From: Sphingomonas melonis
GTDB lineage: Bacteria; Pseudomonadota; Alphaproteobacteria; Sphingomonadales; Sphingomonadaceae
DNA length: 64,000 bases
Direction: 5' to 3'
Assembly: GCF_013409985.1 (NCBI RefSeq)
Contig: NZ_JACCBY010000004.1
Location: 248,001 to 312,000, forward strand
Shown: piece by piece, positions 54,557 through 63,549 of the stretch
How positions within the stretch are numbered: the stretch's first letter is position 1
Layout of the letters: each line of letters starts with the position of its first letter
Program-made: the position numbers and the translations under genes
The notes under the pieces: model-generated
What the model saw: the letters and a program-made list of their open reading frames with translations, nothing else
What the model was told of the DNA's origin: nothing
Database searches by the model: none

Positions 54557-55972
54557 ATGAACGCCACTCTTGTGTCCGGCGCCCGTCTCGCCAAAGGTCA
54601 CGCCATGGCGAGCGGCAGAGCCGACAGCGCGGAACTGATCGCGCGTCTCGAACGACTGCCGATCACGCGGCCGGTGCTATGGGCGCGCGGCTGCGTCGGC
54701 ATGGCGACCTTCTTTGACGGTTATACCACGATCGCGCTCGCCTATGCGCTGCCGATCCTGTCACGCGACTGGGGGCTGACGCCGTCCACCGTCGCGGCGA
54801 TCATCTCGGCGGGCTATCTCGGCCAATTGTTCGGCGCGATCTTCTTCGGCTGGCTGGCCGAGCGGATCGGGCGCCTGCCGGTGCTGGCGATCTGCATCGG
54901 CATCTTCGCGGTGATGAGCGCCGCCTGCATCTTCTCGTGGAGCGCGGCATCGCTGATGCTCTTCCGCTTCGTCCAGGGGATCGGCACCGGCGGTGAGGTT
55001 CCCGTCGCCAGCGCCTATGTCAACGAACTGTCGGGCGCGAAGAAACGCGGACGGTTCTTCCTGCTCTACGAACTGCTGTTCCTCGTCGGGCTGACCGCAG
55101 CGGGCGGGATCGGCTATTTCCTCGTGCCTTCGCTCGGCTGGCAGGCGATGTTCATCGTCGGCATGGTCCCCGTGCTGCTCGTGCTGCCGCTGCGCCTCTT
55201 CCTTTCGGAAAGCCCGCGCTGGCTGATCAATCGCGGACGGCTCGATGCGGCGGACACCGTCATCGCGAAACTCGAGGCGAGCGCGCGCAAGCACGGCCAG
55301 CCGCTGCCCGAGCCGACCCCGGTGGCGATCGAGGCGGCGACCAAGCCCCAGCCGGCGGGAAGCTGGGGCGAATTGTTCAGCCCGCTCTACGGCCCGCGCA
55401 CGATCCTGCTGTGGGTCATGTGGTTCGGCGCGTACATGATCAACAACGGGCTGCTCACCTGGCTGCCGACGCTGTACCGCACGGTGTTCGACATGCCGCT
55501 CGAACAGGCGATCGGCTATGGTTTCGCGATGACCGGGGTGGCGCTGGTCGCATCCTTCGTCTGCGCGCTCACCATCGACCGGGTCGGACGGCGCAGCTGG
55601 TACACCGGTGCGCTGGTCTTCGCGGCGGTGCCGCTGTTCGCGCTCTGGCTGCTCGGCGCATCGAGCCCGTTCATGGTGTTCGCGCTCGCCACGCCCGCCT
55701 TTGCCGCGCTGCAGACGGTGACCTATTCGCTCTACCTCTATTCGGGCGAACTCTACCCGACGCGGCTGCGCTCGCTCGGCGCCGGCCTCGGCTCGGCCTG
55801 GCTGCGCGCCGGGTCGATCACCGGTCCCTGGGTGATCGGCCTCATCATGAGTGGCGGGTCGGTCGCACCGGTCTTCCTGACCTTCGCGATCGTCGCGGCG
55901 GTGACCGGTCTGGTCGTCTTCCGCTGGGCACCCGAGACGAGCGGCCGCGCGCTCGAGGAACTGTCTCCCTGA
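54557..55972 (+). CDS. MFS transporter (sugar/aromatic-acid importer type)
   Basis: A 471-residue protein; the start could be 54557 or a downstream Met (MASGRADSAELIARL). It has 12 predicted helices. The importer-type features are FDGYTTIALAYALPILSRDW, FGWLAERIGRLPVLAICIGI, the amphipathic-loop motif RFVQGIGTGGEVPVASAYVN, ELSGAKKRGR and TIDRVGRRSW. The first two resemble the sugar porter and AAHS groups. It probably imports the substrate of the DapA-like lyase, and the OprB-type porin follows. The substrate is not identifiable by eye. Confidence 0.88.
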   Translation: MNATLVSGARLAKGHAMASGRADSAELIARLERLPITRPVLWARGCVGMATFFDGYTTIALAYALPILSRDWGLTPSTVAAIISAGYLGQLFGAIFFGWLAERIGRLPVLAICIGIFAVMSAACIFSWSAASLMLFRFVQGIGTGGEVPVASAYVNELSGAKKRGRFFLLYELLFLVGLTAAGGIGYFLVPSLGWQAMFIVGMVPVLLVLPLRLFLSESPRWLINRGRLDAADTVIAKLEASARKHGQPLPEPTPVAIEAATKPQPAGSWGELFSPLYGPRTILLWVMWFGAYMINNGLLTWLPTLYRTVFDMPLEQAIGYGFAMTGVALVASFVCALTIDRVGRRSWYTGALVFAAVPLFALWLLGASSPFMVFALATPAFAALQTVTYSLYLYSGELYPTRLRSLGAGLGSAWLRAGSITGPWVIGLIMSGGSVAPVFLTFAIVAAVTGLVVFRWAPETSGRALEELSP

Positions 55973-55979
55973 CCCGCGC

Positions 55980-56007
55980 GACGGGGGCGGCTGCGGCCGC
56001 CCCCGTC
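55980..56007 (+). terminator. hairpin between MFS and porin genes
   Basis: GACGGGGGCGGC pairs with GCCGCCCCCGTC across a TGCG loop directly after the MFS stop. The short following run ATTC is not a strong T-tract. Confidence 0.6.
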
Positions 56008-56054
56008 ATTCGCCCTCGCGACCGACGGACCGCCGCCCAAGACGGTGTGCCGAC

Positions 56055-57533
56055 ATGGAGAGCAACGTAATGCGTATGACGTTCAGCGGTCCGCCGGTGT
56101 GGCTGGGCCTCTTCCTCGCCGCGCCGGTGGCGGCGCAGACCATTCCGCCCGACCGCAGCGCCGCGCCGCCGCGAAGCGGGCCGCAACGCCCGGCGCAGGA
56201 TGTGCCCGCCAGACCGGCCGGCAATTATCCCAAGCCGCAGGTCCAGGATGTGTTTGCCGCCTCTGCCAGGGCGCAGGGGCCGTTGGTCGGGGTGGGACGG
56301 ACGCTCGCCGATCGCGGCATCTACCTCCGCCTGCTCGCCGTCGACGAATTCGCCGGCAACGTCACGGGCGGGCAGGGGCGCGGGGTGGGCAATTCCTATG
56401 CGCTGCCGTTCGGCTTCGATCTCGATCTCGACCGGCTGGTCGGCTGGAAGGGGGCGGCGATCCACTATAGCATGAACGTCTCGCGCGGTTCGTCGCTCGC
56501 GGCGGATCATACCGGCAATGCGATCAGCTTCCAGACGCGGTACAAGGCGTTCCAGAACCTGCGCCTTGCGGCGCTCGCGCTCGAACAGAATCTGTTCGAC
56601 GGCAAGGTGAACGTCTCGGGCGGGCGGGTCGCGCCGCTCACCTATTTCAACGCATCGACGCTCTATTGCACCTTCCAGAGCAATTCGGTCTGTTTCAATC
56701 CCGCGGTGGTGCCGATCCAGGATCGCGCCCTCGGCTTCTTTCCCTACAACACCTGGGGCGCCCGCATCAAAGTCGCACCGACCAAAAGCTTCTACGCGCA
56801 GGTCGGCATCTTCGAGGCGAACACCTCGTTGCTCTCGACCAATGGTTTCGACTGGTCGACCAAGGGGGCGACCGGCCACCAGACCGCGGTGGAGATCGGA
56901 CTGCAATCGGGTTCGCCGCGCGCGGCGCATCCCTACCACCTGCGGATCGGCGCCTATGGCAACACCTCGGACGTCACGGATCCGATCCTCAATACGCGCG
57001 GTCTGCCGCGGATCGGCCCGGGCGGCGCCGGCGGCGCGCCGCTCGTTCATAAGGGCCAGTCAGGCTGGTATGTCATGGGCGATGTGGTGCCGACGACGAT
57101 AAGCGGCGACCGCAAGCGCCCGGTGACGGTGTTCGGCGGCGTGATCGGTTCGACCGCCGATTACGTGCCCTTCAAGGGGCAGGCGATCGCCGGCGTGATC
57201 GTCACAGGACCGTTCGCGGCCCGACCGCAAGATACTCTGGGGCTGGTCGGCAGCTATATCCGCCTTGGCAGCCGCCAGCGCGCTTTGCTCCAGGCGTCCC
57301 GCGCGCTGGCCGGTGGCACCGACCGGGTGTTTCCCGACGAAGGCGTGTTCGAGCTGAACTACGGCATCGCGGCTGCGCGCGGCGTGCGGATCAGTCCCAA
57401 CGTCCAATATATCGTCAGCCCCGACAATTTCACTCAGCCGCGTGCCGTCCGCCGCTCGGGGGATATTCTGGCGTTCGGACTGCGCCTTTCAGTCGACGGC
57501 GCCGCGTTGCTTGGTCTGCCCGCGCAGCGTTAG
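56055..57533 (+). CDS. OprB-family carbohydrate-selective porin
   Basis: A 492-residue outer-membrane protein; the start may be 56055 or 56070. A signal peptide (WLGLFLAAPVAAQ) and a Pro-rich linker precede the OprB-type region: GVGRTLADRGIYLRLLAVDE, GRVAPLTYFNASTLYCTFQS, and AVVPIQDRALGFFPYNTWGA. The barrel alternates polar and aromatic residues and ends SGDILAFGLRLSVD. OprB porins let sugars and sugar acids through the outer membrane. It is the outer layer of the LacI-controlled unit: porin, MFS importer, DapA-like lyase. The gene ends flush with a decayed transposase on the other strand (57530). Confidence 0.85.
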   Translation: MESNVMRMTFSGPPVWLGLFLAAPVAAQTIPPDRSAAPPRSGPQRPAQDVPARPAGNYPKPQVQDVFAASARAQGPLVGVGRTLADRGIYLRLLAVDEFAGNVTGGQGRGVGNSYALPFGFDLDLDRLVGWKGAAIHYSMNVSRGSSLAADHTGNAISFQTRYKAFQNLRLAALALEQNLFDGKVNVSGGRVAPLTYFNASTLYCTFQSNSVCFNPAVVPIQDRALGFFPYNTWGARIKVAPTKSFYAQVGIFEANTSLLSTNGFDWSTKGATGHQTAVEIGLQSGSPRAAHPYHLRIGAYGNTSDVTDPILNTRGLPRIGPGGAGGAPLVHKGQSGWYVMGDVVPTTISGDRKRPVTVFGGVIGSTADYVPFKGQAIAGVIVTGPFAARPQDTLGLVGSYIRLGSRQRALLQASRALAGGTDRVFPDEGVFELNYGIAAARGVRISPNVQYIVSPDNFTQPRAVRRSGDILAFGLRLSVDGAALLGLPAQR

Positions 57534-58390
57534 CTGTTTAGTTTCGGCATCTGGCGGATCGGATTGACGATGAACCGATCTGGCTCTGACGTTCAGATTT
57601 TGGCGATGTATTCGTAGGGGGTGAGGCCGCTGAGCGTCTTGAGGCGGCGGGCAAAGTTGTAGGCGGCCATGAAGTCGGCGAGAGGCGTCCAAAGCTGGTC
57701 GTGGCTTTCGTAGTGGAAGCGTTTGACGGTCGCCTCCCTGATGGTGCGGTTCATCCGCTCGACCTGGCCGTTCGTTCAGGGATGGTTCGGTTTGGTGAGC
57801 CGGTGTTCGATGGCGTTCGCCTCGCAGATCATGTCGAAGCGCATATGGCGCGACAAGGCGGTGTTCCGGTTGCGGGGCTGTTCCAACCGGGTGACCGCGA
57901 ACTTGCTGGTGCGGTCGATGCCAACGAACAGGTACAGCTTGCCCTGGGCGGTCTGCACTTGGCGATGTCCATATAGAAAAGTGATGGGGTAGCGCTTGAA
58001 GCGCTGCCGCTTCGGCTTGTCGCCCTCGATATCTGGTAGCCGTGAGATGCCGTGCCGCTGGAGGCATCGGTGCAGCGCTGAGCGCGTCAAGTGCGGGATC
58101 GACGGCTGCAGGGCGTAGAGGCGGTCGTCGGGCGGCAGCAGCGTGTGCCGCCGAACGCCACAACCATCGCCTCTTCGGCCTTGGACCAGGTCGTTGAATG
58201 AGGAGACTTTGGCCGGTCTTCCAATCCTTGACTGCGCCCGTTTCCGCCACTTCGCGACTGTCTTCGACTTGATCCCCAGCTCCCGGCTCAGCGCCGCGAG
58301 CGAAGCTTGCGATCGCTGTATTGCTGCTCGGATAGCGTGCGTGGTCGTGGCGCCCCCGTGACGTACTGGTCCCATACGGCTTTCTTCCAT
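57530..58390 (-). pseudogene. degenerate IS481-family transposase
   Basis: The N-terminus is well preserved: MGPVRHGGATTTHAIRAAIQ, RSQASLAALSRELGIKSKTV, AKWRKRAQSR. YALQPSIPHLTRSALHRCLQ and RHGISRLPDIEGDKPKRQRF follow. The catalytic block is damaged: FFHIDIAEV is replaced by TFLYGHRQV (frame disturbance) and the segment up to EQPRNRNTA is deleted. CAT CCC TGA stands where relatives have HPWTNG, and a further TGA replaces Trp after YEYIAKI. The C-terminal ERMNRTI..ATVKRFHYES, MAAYNFARRLKTLSG and LTPYEYIAKI are still readable. It is a dead element beside the recombinase fragment. Confidence 0.85.
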
Positions 58391-58513
58391 TCAAACGAAA
58401 GAATCGCGCCATCAGACCGTGGGATGAAACACCTAAGTTTCAATCGCGCTGATCGAACGCTTACCCGGTGTACGGCTCATGATCGACGAGCGCGAACCTG
58501 GTCTACTTCCCTT

Positions 58514-58592
58514 CACCGCGCCCCGCTACGGCCGCAAACTTGCCGCGCACAGCAACGTTGCGGCGCGGGTGCTGTCGCGCATGCGTGGGTGA
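58514..58592 (+). pseudogene. 3' end of a second tyrosine recombinase gene
   Basis: These 79 bases match the end of the recombinase gene at 49157-49235 with about six differences. They encode RYGRKLAAHSNVAARVLSRM followed by RG and TGA. The catalytic Tyr region and stop are kept while everything upstream is gone, replaced by the IS481 relic side. The near identity shows that a second, related recombinase once stood here or that its end was duplicated. Confidence 0.75.
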
Positions 58593-58915
58593 ACGCGGGG
58601 AATTAGCTCGGGCAGAGGCGCGTGCTCCGCGGAGCAACGTCGGCGTATCGAGTGGCTGGTCGGCGTGACCGGCCGATCGGAAATCACGCGACGCAGCAGG
58701 CCAATTATGTCTCGCCTGCCGACGCATGTGATTGTACCGGGGCCGCGACGATCACGACCTGGGCAGCATCGACGCCGAAGCGGGAGCGGGCCGCTCCTCC
58801 GTCTACGATGTCGGTGACGCCCGTCACCCGCATGGGGAAATGCGATGCATTGCGAAGGAACGGCCTTCTACCGCTGCGTGACAGCGGCCGGCGATCGGAT
58901 GGGGATGACCGCGTG
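58593..58915. other. gene-free gap before the GH92 gene
   Basis: No recognisable gene, hairpin or operator found. The GH92 start may be preceded by its promoter here. Confidence 0.4.
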
Positions 58916-60952
58916 ATGCGGCGCTGCCTGTTCGCGATACTGGCCGCGTTGTCGGTGCCGGCCTCCGCCTGGGCGCGATCGCCCGCGGAGGTGGTGGAAC
59001 CGTTCATGGGCACCGCCGGTGATCGCGGTCAGCTGTCGCCCGCCGCGGCCGCGCCGTTCGGCATGATCCAGCTCGCGCCCGATACCGATCCGGCCAATCA
59101 CATCGGCTATGAGCGGGGCGCCGGAGCGCTGAAAGGCTTTTCGCAGACGCGGGCGCAGGGCGTCGGCTGCGGCGGGGGTGGGGGCGATCTGCTGACCAGC
59201 GTGACCTATCAGGGCGAGGGCGGCGGGGCGCCGATCGACCGGAGCAGCGAACGCGCCGGCGCCGGCTGGTATCACGTCCGCTACGGCCGCACGCCGATCG
59301 TCGCCGATCTGGCGGCGGGGCAGTCGGTGTCGATCAGCCGCTTCACCGCGTCGCGCGCGGGCATTGTGGCGGTCGCGCTGGACCCGACGCACAGCTACGC
59401 AGGACACATCGGGCATGACTGGCGGTCGCGCGACGCGGGCGACCTGCGGCTCACGCTGGCGAACGCGACGGTGTGCGGGAAGGGTGTGTATCACCTGTCG
59501 GTGGCGGCCCGTTTGCTGGTCGGCGGCCGGCCGGTGTCGTCGCCGGGCGTGCTCGCGCCCGACGGCGTGCTGCGGTTCGCCGTGCCGGTGCGCGCCGGCG
59601 ACCGCGTCGAGCTGCGGCTGGCGCTGTCCACCGTCGATCCGGAGTCAGCGGCGGCGACGCTGCGTCGCGAGTTGGGGACGCGCAGCCTGACGCAGTTGAT
59701 CGGGCAGACGCGGCGCGACTGGAACCGCCTGCTGGCGCGGATCGACTTCGATGCGGCGCCCGACCGGCGCGGATTGTTCTACACCGCGCTGTTCCGGGTG
59801 CTGCAGATGCCCGCGCGCGTCGATGACAGCACCGGCCGGTTCCGTGGCGCCGACGGTCAGGTCCGGCAGGCTCCCGTAGGGCACCATCGCTATTCGGGCT
59901 GGTCGCTCTGGGACAATTACCGCACCCAGGTGCCGCTGGTCGCGCTGGTCGCCCCCGACGTGGCGGCTGACATCGCCGATTCGCTGGTCGGACTGTTCGG
60001 CGCGGGCAAGGCGCAATGGGCGAGTGCGACCGAACCCTTTCTGAGCGTGCGGACCGAACATGCCGGCGTCGCCTTGCTCGATCTGTATCGCAAGGGATTG
60101 GGGACGATCGATCCTGCGCTCGCCCTGGCGGCGATGGCGGAGGAAACCGACCATCTGCCGCACGCGACGCCGGACGAGCGGCTGGAACAGGCCTATGATC
60201 AATGGGCGGTGGCCGAACTGGCGGCGGATCGGGGACGCACGGACCTCGCCCGCGATTTCCGTGCGCGCGCGTTGCGCTATCGTCCGATGTGGCTGGAGGT
60301 GTTCCGCGATCTGGGCGCGGATGCCGACGTCGTGAAGGCTCGTGGCCTGTATCAGGGCACGTTGTGGCAATATCGCTGGGCGCCGGTGTTCGACCTGCCG
60401 TGGCTGCGGCAACAGGCGCTCGGCCCGGCGCGCTTCGATGCGGAACTGTCGGCGTTCTTCGACCGCGGCCTGTTCAACATGACCAACGAACCGGACATCC
60501 ACGCGCCGTTCCTGTTCGCGCGCACCGACCATCCCGGCCGGGCGGATGCGCTGGTGGCCCGGCTGCGCGACCAGCCGATCGATCACTGGTACGAGAACCA
60601 GCGCAAATATCCCACGCCGATCCATCAGCCGAGCTTCTCGCCGCAGGGGTTCGCGGAGGGAATGGACGATGATGGCGGTGCGATGTCCGCCTGGTATGTC
60701 TGGGCGTCGATCGGCCTCTATCCGCTGGTGCCCGGTCAGCCGGATTACGTGCTGACCCGGCCCGCGTCGCCGCGCGTCGTCCTGCACCTCGCGTCCGGAC
60801 GCCGCCTGACGATAGCGGCACGGGGCGCAGCCGGCGACGGGTGCACCTTCACGCACAACGGACGTCCGGTGGCGGCGCGCACGGTGCGCCATCGCGACCT
60901 GCTTGACGGCGGAGTCCTGACCTATGGAGCGCCGTGCCGCGAAGTGGACTGA
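58916..60952 (+). CDS. GH92-family glycosidase (alpha-mannosidase type)
   Basis: A 678-residue secreted enzyme from ATG 58916, which directly starts a signal peptide (MRRCLFAILAALSVPASAWA). The GH92 signature appears near the N-terminus as VEPFMGTAGDRGQLSPAAAA. QTRAQGVGCGGGGGD (the S-H--G-G region) and GWSLWDNYRTQVPL (Y-S-WD-R-) follow, and AEGMDDDGGAMSAWYVWASI (N-D-CGQMSAWY) is the C-terminal part. The family removes alpha-1,2/1,3-mannose using calcium. It is somewhat shorter than typical members (about 750). It converges on the halogenase operon, with 51 bp between stops. Confidence 0.88.
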   Translation: MRRCLFAILAALSVPASAWARSPAEVVEPFMGTAGDRGQLSPAAAAPFGMIQLAPDTDPANHIGYERGAGALKGFSQTRAQGVGCGGGGGDLLTSVTYQGEGGGAPIDRSSERAGAGWYHVRYGRTPIVADLAAGQSVSISRFTASRAGIVAVALDPTHSYAGHIGHDWRSRDAGDLRLTLANATVCGKGVYHLSVAARLLVGGRPVSSPGVLAPDGVLRFAVPVRAGDRVELRLALSTVDPESAAATLRRELGTRSLTQLIGQTRRDWNRLLARIDFDAAPDRRGLFYTALFRVLQMPARVDDSTGRFRGADGQVRQAPVGHHRYSGWSLWDNYRTQVPLVALVAPDVAADIADSLVGLFGAGKAQWASATEPFLSVRTEHAGVALLDLYRKGLGTIDPALALAAMAEETDHLPHATPDERLEQAYDQWAVAELAADRGRTDLARDFRARALRYRPMWLEVFRDLGADADVVKARGLYQGTLWQYRWAPVFDLPWLRQQALGPARFDAELSAFFDRGLFNMTNEPDIHAPFLFARTDHPGRADALVARLRDQPIDHWYENQRKYPTPIHQPSFSPQGFAEGMDDDGGAMSAWYVWASIGLYPLVPGQPDYVLTRPASPRVVLHLASGRRLTIAARGAAGDGCTFTHNGRPVAARTVRHRDLLDGGVLTYGAPCREVD

Positions 60953-61003
60953 CCGCTGTTCGACTGGGGCAACGTGCACAGGTCCGGCCCGGCATCGTCG
61001 CGG

Positions 61004-62503
61004 CTATGCCGGCTGACTGACCCGCTCGCGGCAGTAATCGTCCAGGAAGGTCTGATGATCCGGCAGGTGGCGGACGGCTGCGGCGATATTGTCGCGCATG
61101 GTCTTGAGGGCCGTCCCCAGTTGCTCCGGCGGCATCAGTTGCACCAGCGGGTGGTGGCTCGCCGGCTGGAGCCGCTGACCAAGCATCACCTGCAGCCATG
61201 ACGCGACGCGGAACAGTTCGTGACTCTCCTGATAGGCATTGGCGCTGTCGCGGAACAGCGCGATCCGCTCCGCGAGGCTGTCGGGGATGCTCATGGCGCG
61301 CCGGTCGCGCCAGAACGGTTCGTCGCGTTCGTTCAGATGATAGTGGAGGATGATGAAGTCGCGCACGCCCTCGATCTCGCGCGCTGCCTGTTCGTTGAAG
61401 CGGGCGATCGCGGCGGCGCTGGGGCGCCCCGAGGGTACAAGCTGGAGGAAGCGAGTCAGCGCGATCATGATGAGGTGGATGCTCGTCGATTCCAGCGGCT
61501 CGACGAACCCGCTGGCGAGGCTGAGCGCGATGCAGTTGCGGTGCCAGGCCGCGTGTCGCCGACCGGTCCTGAATCGGATGAGCCGCGGCTCGATCAGATG
61601 CTCGCCCTCGACGGCGGCGAGCAGCCGTTCGCGCGCCGCGTCGTCGTCGAGATAGTCGGAACAATAGACCAGGCCGTTGCCGACCCGGTGCTGCAACGGG
61701 ATCTTCCAGCGCCACCCTGCATCGTGCGCGATCGCGCGGGTGTAGGGCACGGCCGGCTCGGTCGCGCTGGTCTGCATCGCGAGCGCCCGGTTGGTCGGCA
61801 GCCAATGACCCCAATCCTCGAACCCGATGCCGAGCGTCTCGCCGATGAGCAGGGCGCGAAAGCCGGTGCAATCGAAGAACAGATCGCCCTCGACGCGCAT
61901 ACCGTCGGCCAGGACCAGCGCAGCGATGTCGCCGCTCTCGGCATCCTGCTCGACACGTTCGATCCGGCCCTCGATGCGGCGCAGGCCGATCGCCTCGCAC
62001 TTCTGCCGGAGATAGCGGGCGTAGCGGCCGGCATCGAAATGGTAGGCGTAGTTCAGCGCCGGACTGCCACCCGCAGCGAAGCGTCCGGCCGCCGCGGCCT
62101 CATGTTCCAGGCCGTAGGCGCCGAACGGCTCGGCGAGACCCTTGGCGCGCGCCTCCAGCCAGAAATGCTGGAACTCGCTCATCCATGTCGACTTGCCGAC
62201 GTCACCAAAGGAGTGGATGTAGCGGTCGCCGTCGCGCGCCCAATTCTCGAAGGAAATCGCGAGCTTGAAGCTGGCGCCGGTCGCCCGCATGAACTCCTGC
62301 TCGTCGATGCCGATCAGCGCGTGGAAGGCGCGGACGGTCGGGATCGTCGATTCGCCCACGCCGACCGTGCCGATCTCCTCCGATTCGACGAGCGTCACGT
62401 CGGCGAGGGCGCCGAGCTGTCGGGTCAGGATCGCGGCGGCCAGCCAGCCGGCGGTCCCGCCGCCCGCGATCACGATACGCTTGAAGCCAGCCGGTTGGGT
62501 CAT
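61004..62503 (-). CDS. flavin-dependent tryptophan-halogenase-family protein
   Basis: A 499-residue protein from ATG 62503. FAD site: FKRIVIAGGGTAGWLAAAIL. Halogenase motifs: GTVGVGESTIPTVRAFHALI, SFKLAISFENWARDGD (lysine near the expected catalytic position), DLFFDCTGFRALLIGETLG, and GWRWKIPLQHRVGNGLVY (the WxWxIP hallmark). LASGFVEPLESTSIHLIMIA completes the PLESTS block. It needs FADH2 from a separate reductase. The ATG overlaps the upstream cupin gene stop (ATGA). In sphingomonads this subfamily accompanies SapC and TonB receptors; its real substrate (possibly tryptophan in a peptide or a glycan-linked compound) is unknown. Confidence 0.9.
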   Translation of the reverse strand: MTQPAGFKRIVIAGGGTAGWLAAAILTRQLGALADVTLVESEEIGTVGVGESTIPTVRAFHALIGIDEQEFMRATGASFKLAISFENWARDGDRYIHSFGDVGKSTWMSEFQHFWLEARAKGLAEPFGAYGLEHEAAAAGRFAAGGSPALNYAYHFDAGRYARYLRQKCEAIGLRRIEGRIERVEQDAESGDIAALVLADGMRVEGDLFFDCTGFRALLIGETLGIGFEDWGHWLPTNRALAMQTSATEPAVPYTRAIAHDAGWRWKIPLQHRVGNGLVYCSDYLDDDAARERLLAAVEGEHLIEPRLIRFRTGRRHAAWHRNCIALSLASGFVEPLESTSIHLIMIALTRFLQLVPSGRPSAAAIARFNEQAAREIEGVRDFIILHYHLNERDEPFWRDRRAMSIPDSLAERIALFRDSANAYQESHELFRVASWLQVMLGQRLQPASHHPLVQLMPPEQLGTALKTMRDNIAAAVRHLPDHQTFLDDYCRERVSQPA

Positions 62504-63549
62504 CGGTTGATCCGTTGCAGGAGCTTGGCACGCAGCTGGCGTGCCGACCTGGCGTCGAGCGGTGCGAGCAGGCCGCGCGCCGCCTCCGGCAGATGCGCAG
62601 CGGGGCGAACGGCCGCGCCGAAGACGTAATAATCGAACAGCGCGGCCCAGGCGGCCTTTTCCGCCGCCGGCCGGTCGCGCAGGCTCAGCAAACCGTGCAG
62701 CACTGTGTCCATCGGCGAATCCATGAAGGCGGGCGCCTCGTTCCACCAGAAGTTGATCATCATGTTGAAGTCGGACAGCGCCTCGACATGATGCCACCAG
62801 AGCGCGGGGTAGATCACCGCGTCGCCGGGGCCGAGTTCGGCGACGCGCGCCGCGGCGCGCGCTTCGGCGAAGGCCGGAAAGCGATCGAGGTCGGGCGCCC
62901 GGAAGTCGACCAGCGACACCACCTGTCCGCCCGGCGTCGGTTCCAGCGGCCCCGGATAGAGGTTGGCGATCTGCTCCGGCGGAAAGAGCGTGAACCGGCG
63001 CTCGCCGACCGCGACACAGGCGATGTTGTTCGACATGTCGTGATGCGCGGACGCGGTCGTCCGGTTGCCGATCCAGATGCTGCGCAGCAGGTTGGCGAAT
63101 ACGGGACCGTCGAGCGGGAGGTCGTTGCCCGCCGCGGCCAGCCCGGGGAAATATTGGTCGAGGTCGGTCGAGCCGACATAGAAGGACGGCGCGTCGGGGT
63201 CGCCGAGATGGGCGAGCATCTCGCCGATATAGGCGTCCAGCCCGACACGCCGCGCCTCGAAGTTCAGGCGCGTCAGGCTCTCGTCGTAGAAATAGCGGCC
63301 GCCCGCCTCCGCCGGTGCGGTGTACCCGACGCCGGGGCGGCCATTGTAGAAGGAGAGGAGGTAATCGGCGGCGGCCTGCGCGCCGTCACGCCCGGCCGCC
63401 ACCAGCGGCCAATCGCGCGCCAGCCCGCGCACGACGACGGGCTCGCCGGCGAGCACCAGCGCGCGGGGATCGATCGGCGTCCCGTGCGCGGCATCGATCT
63501 CCGCCACGCGGGTGGTGGTGATCGGTGGGGCGGCCACGCCGATGGTCAT
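62500..63549 (-). CDS. cupin_8/JmjC-type 2-oxoglutarate-dependent oxygenase
   Basis: A 349-residue protein from ATG 63549, whose start overlaps the sapC stop. The iron-binding HxD is in TTASAHHDMSNNIACVAVGE, followed by RRFTLFPPEQIANLYPGP. The second His is in VIYPALWWHHVEALSDFNMM. This is the pattern of cupin-8 / FIH-like protein hydroxylases. The N-terminal part (about 1-100) is typical (EPVVVRGLARDWPLVAAGRD). It overlaps both neighbours by 4 bp, so SapC, this oxygenase and the halogenase are made as one unit and probably act on the same target. Confidence 0.9.
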   Translation of the reverse strand: MTIGVAAPPITTTRVAEIDAAHGTPIDPRALVLAGEPVVVRGLARDWPLVAAGRDGAQAAADYLLSFYNGRPGVGYTAPAEAGGRYFYDESLTRLNFEARRVGLDAYIGEMLAHLGDPDAPSFYVGSTDLDQYFPGLAAAGNDLPLDGPVFANLLRSIWIGNRTTASAHHDMSNNIACVAVGERRFTLFPPEQIANLYPGPLEPTPGGQVVSLVDFRAPDLDRFPAFAEARAAARVAELGPGDAVIYPALWWHHVEALSDFNMMINFWWNEAPAFMDSPMDTVLHGLLSLRDRPAAEKAAWAALFDYYVFGAAVRPAAHLPEAARGLLAPLDARSARQLRAKLLQRINR

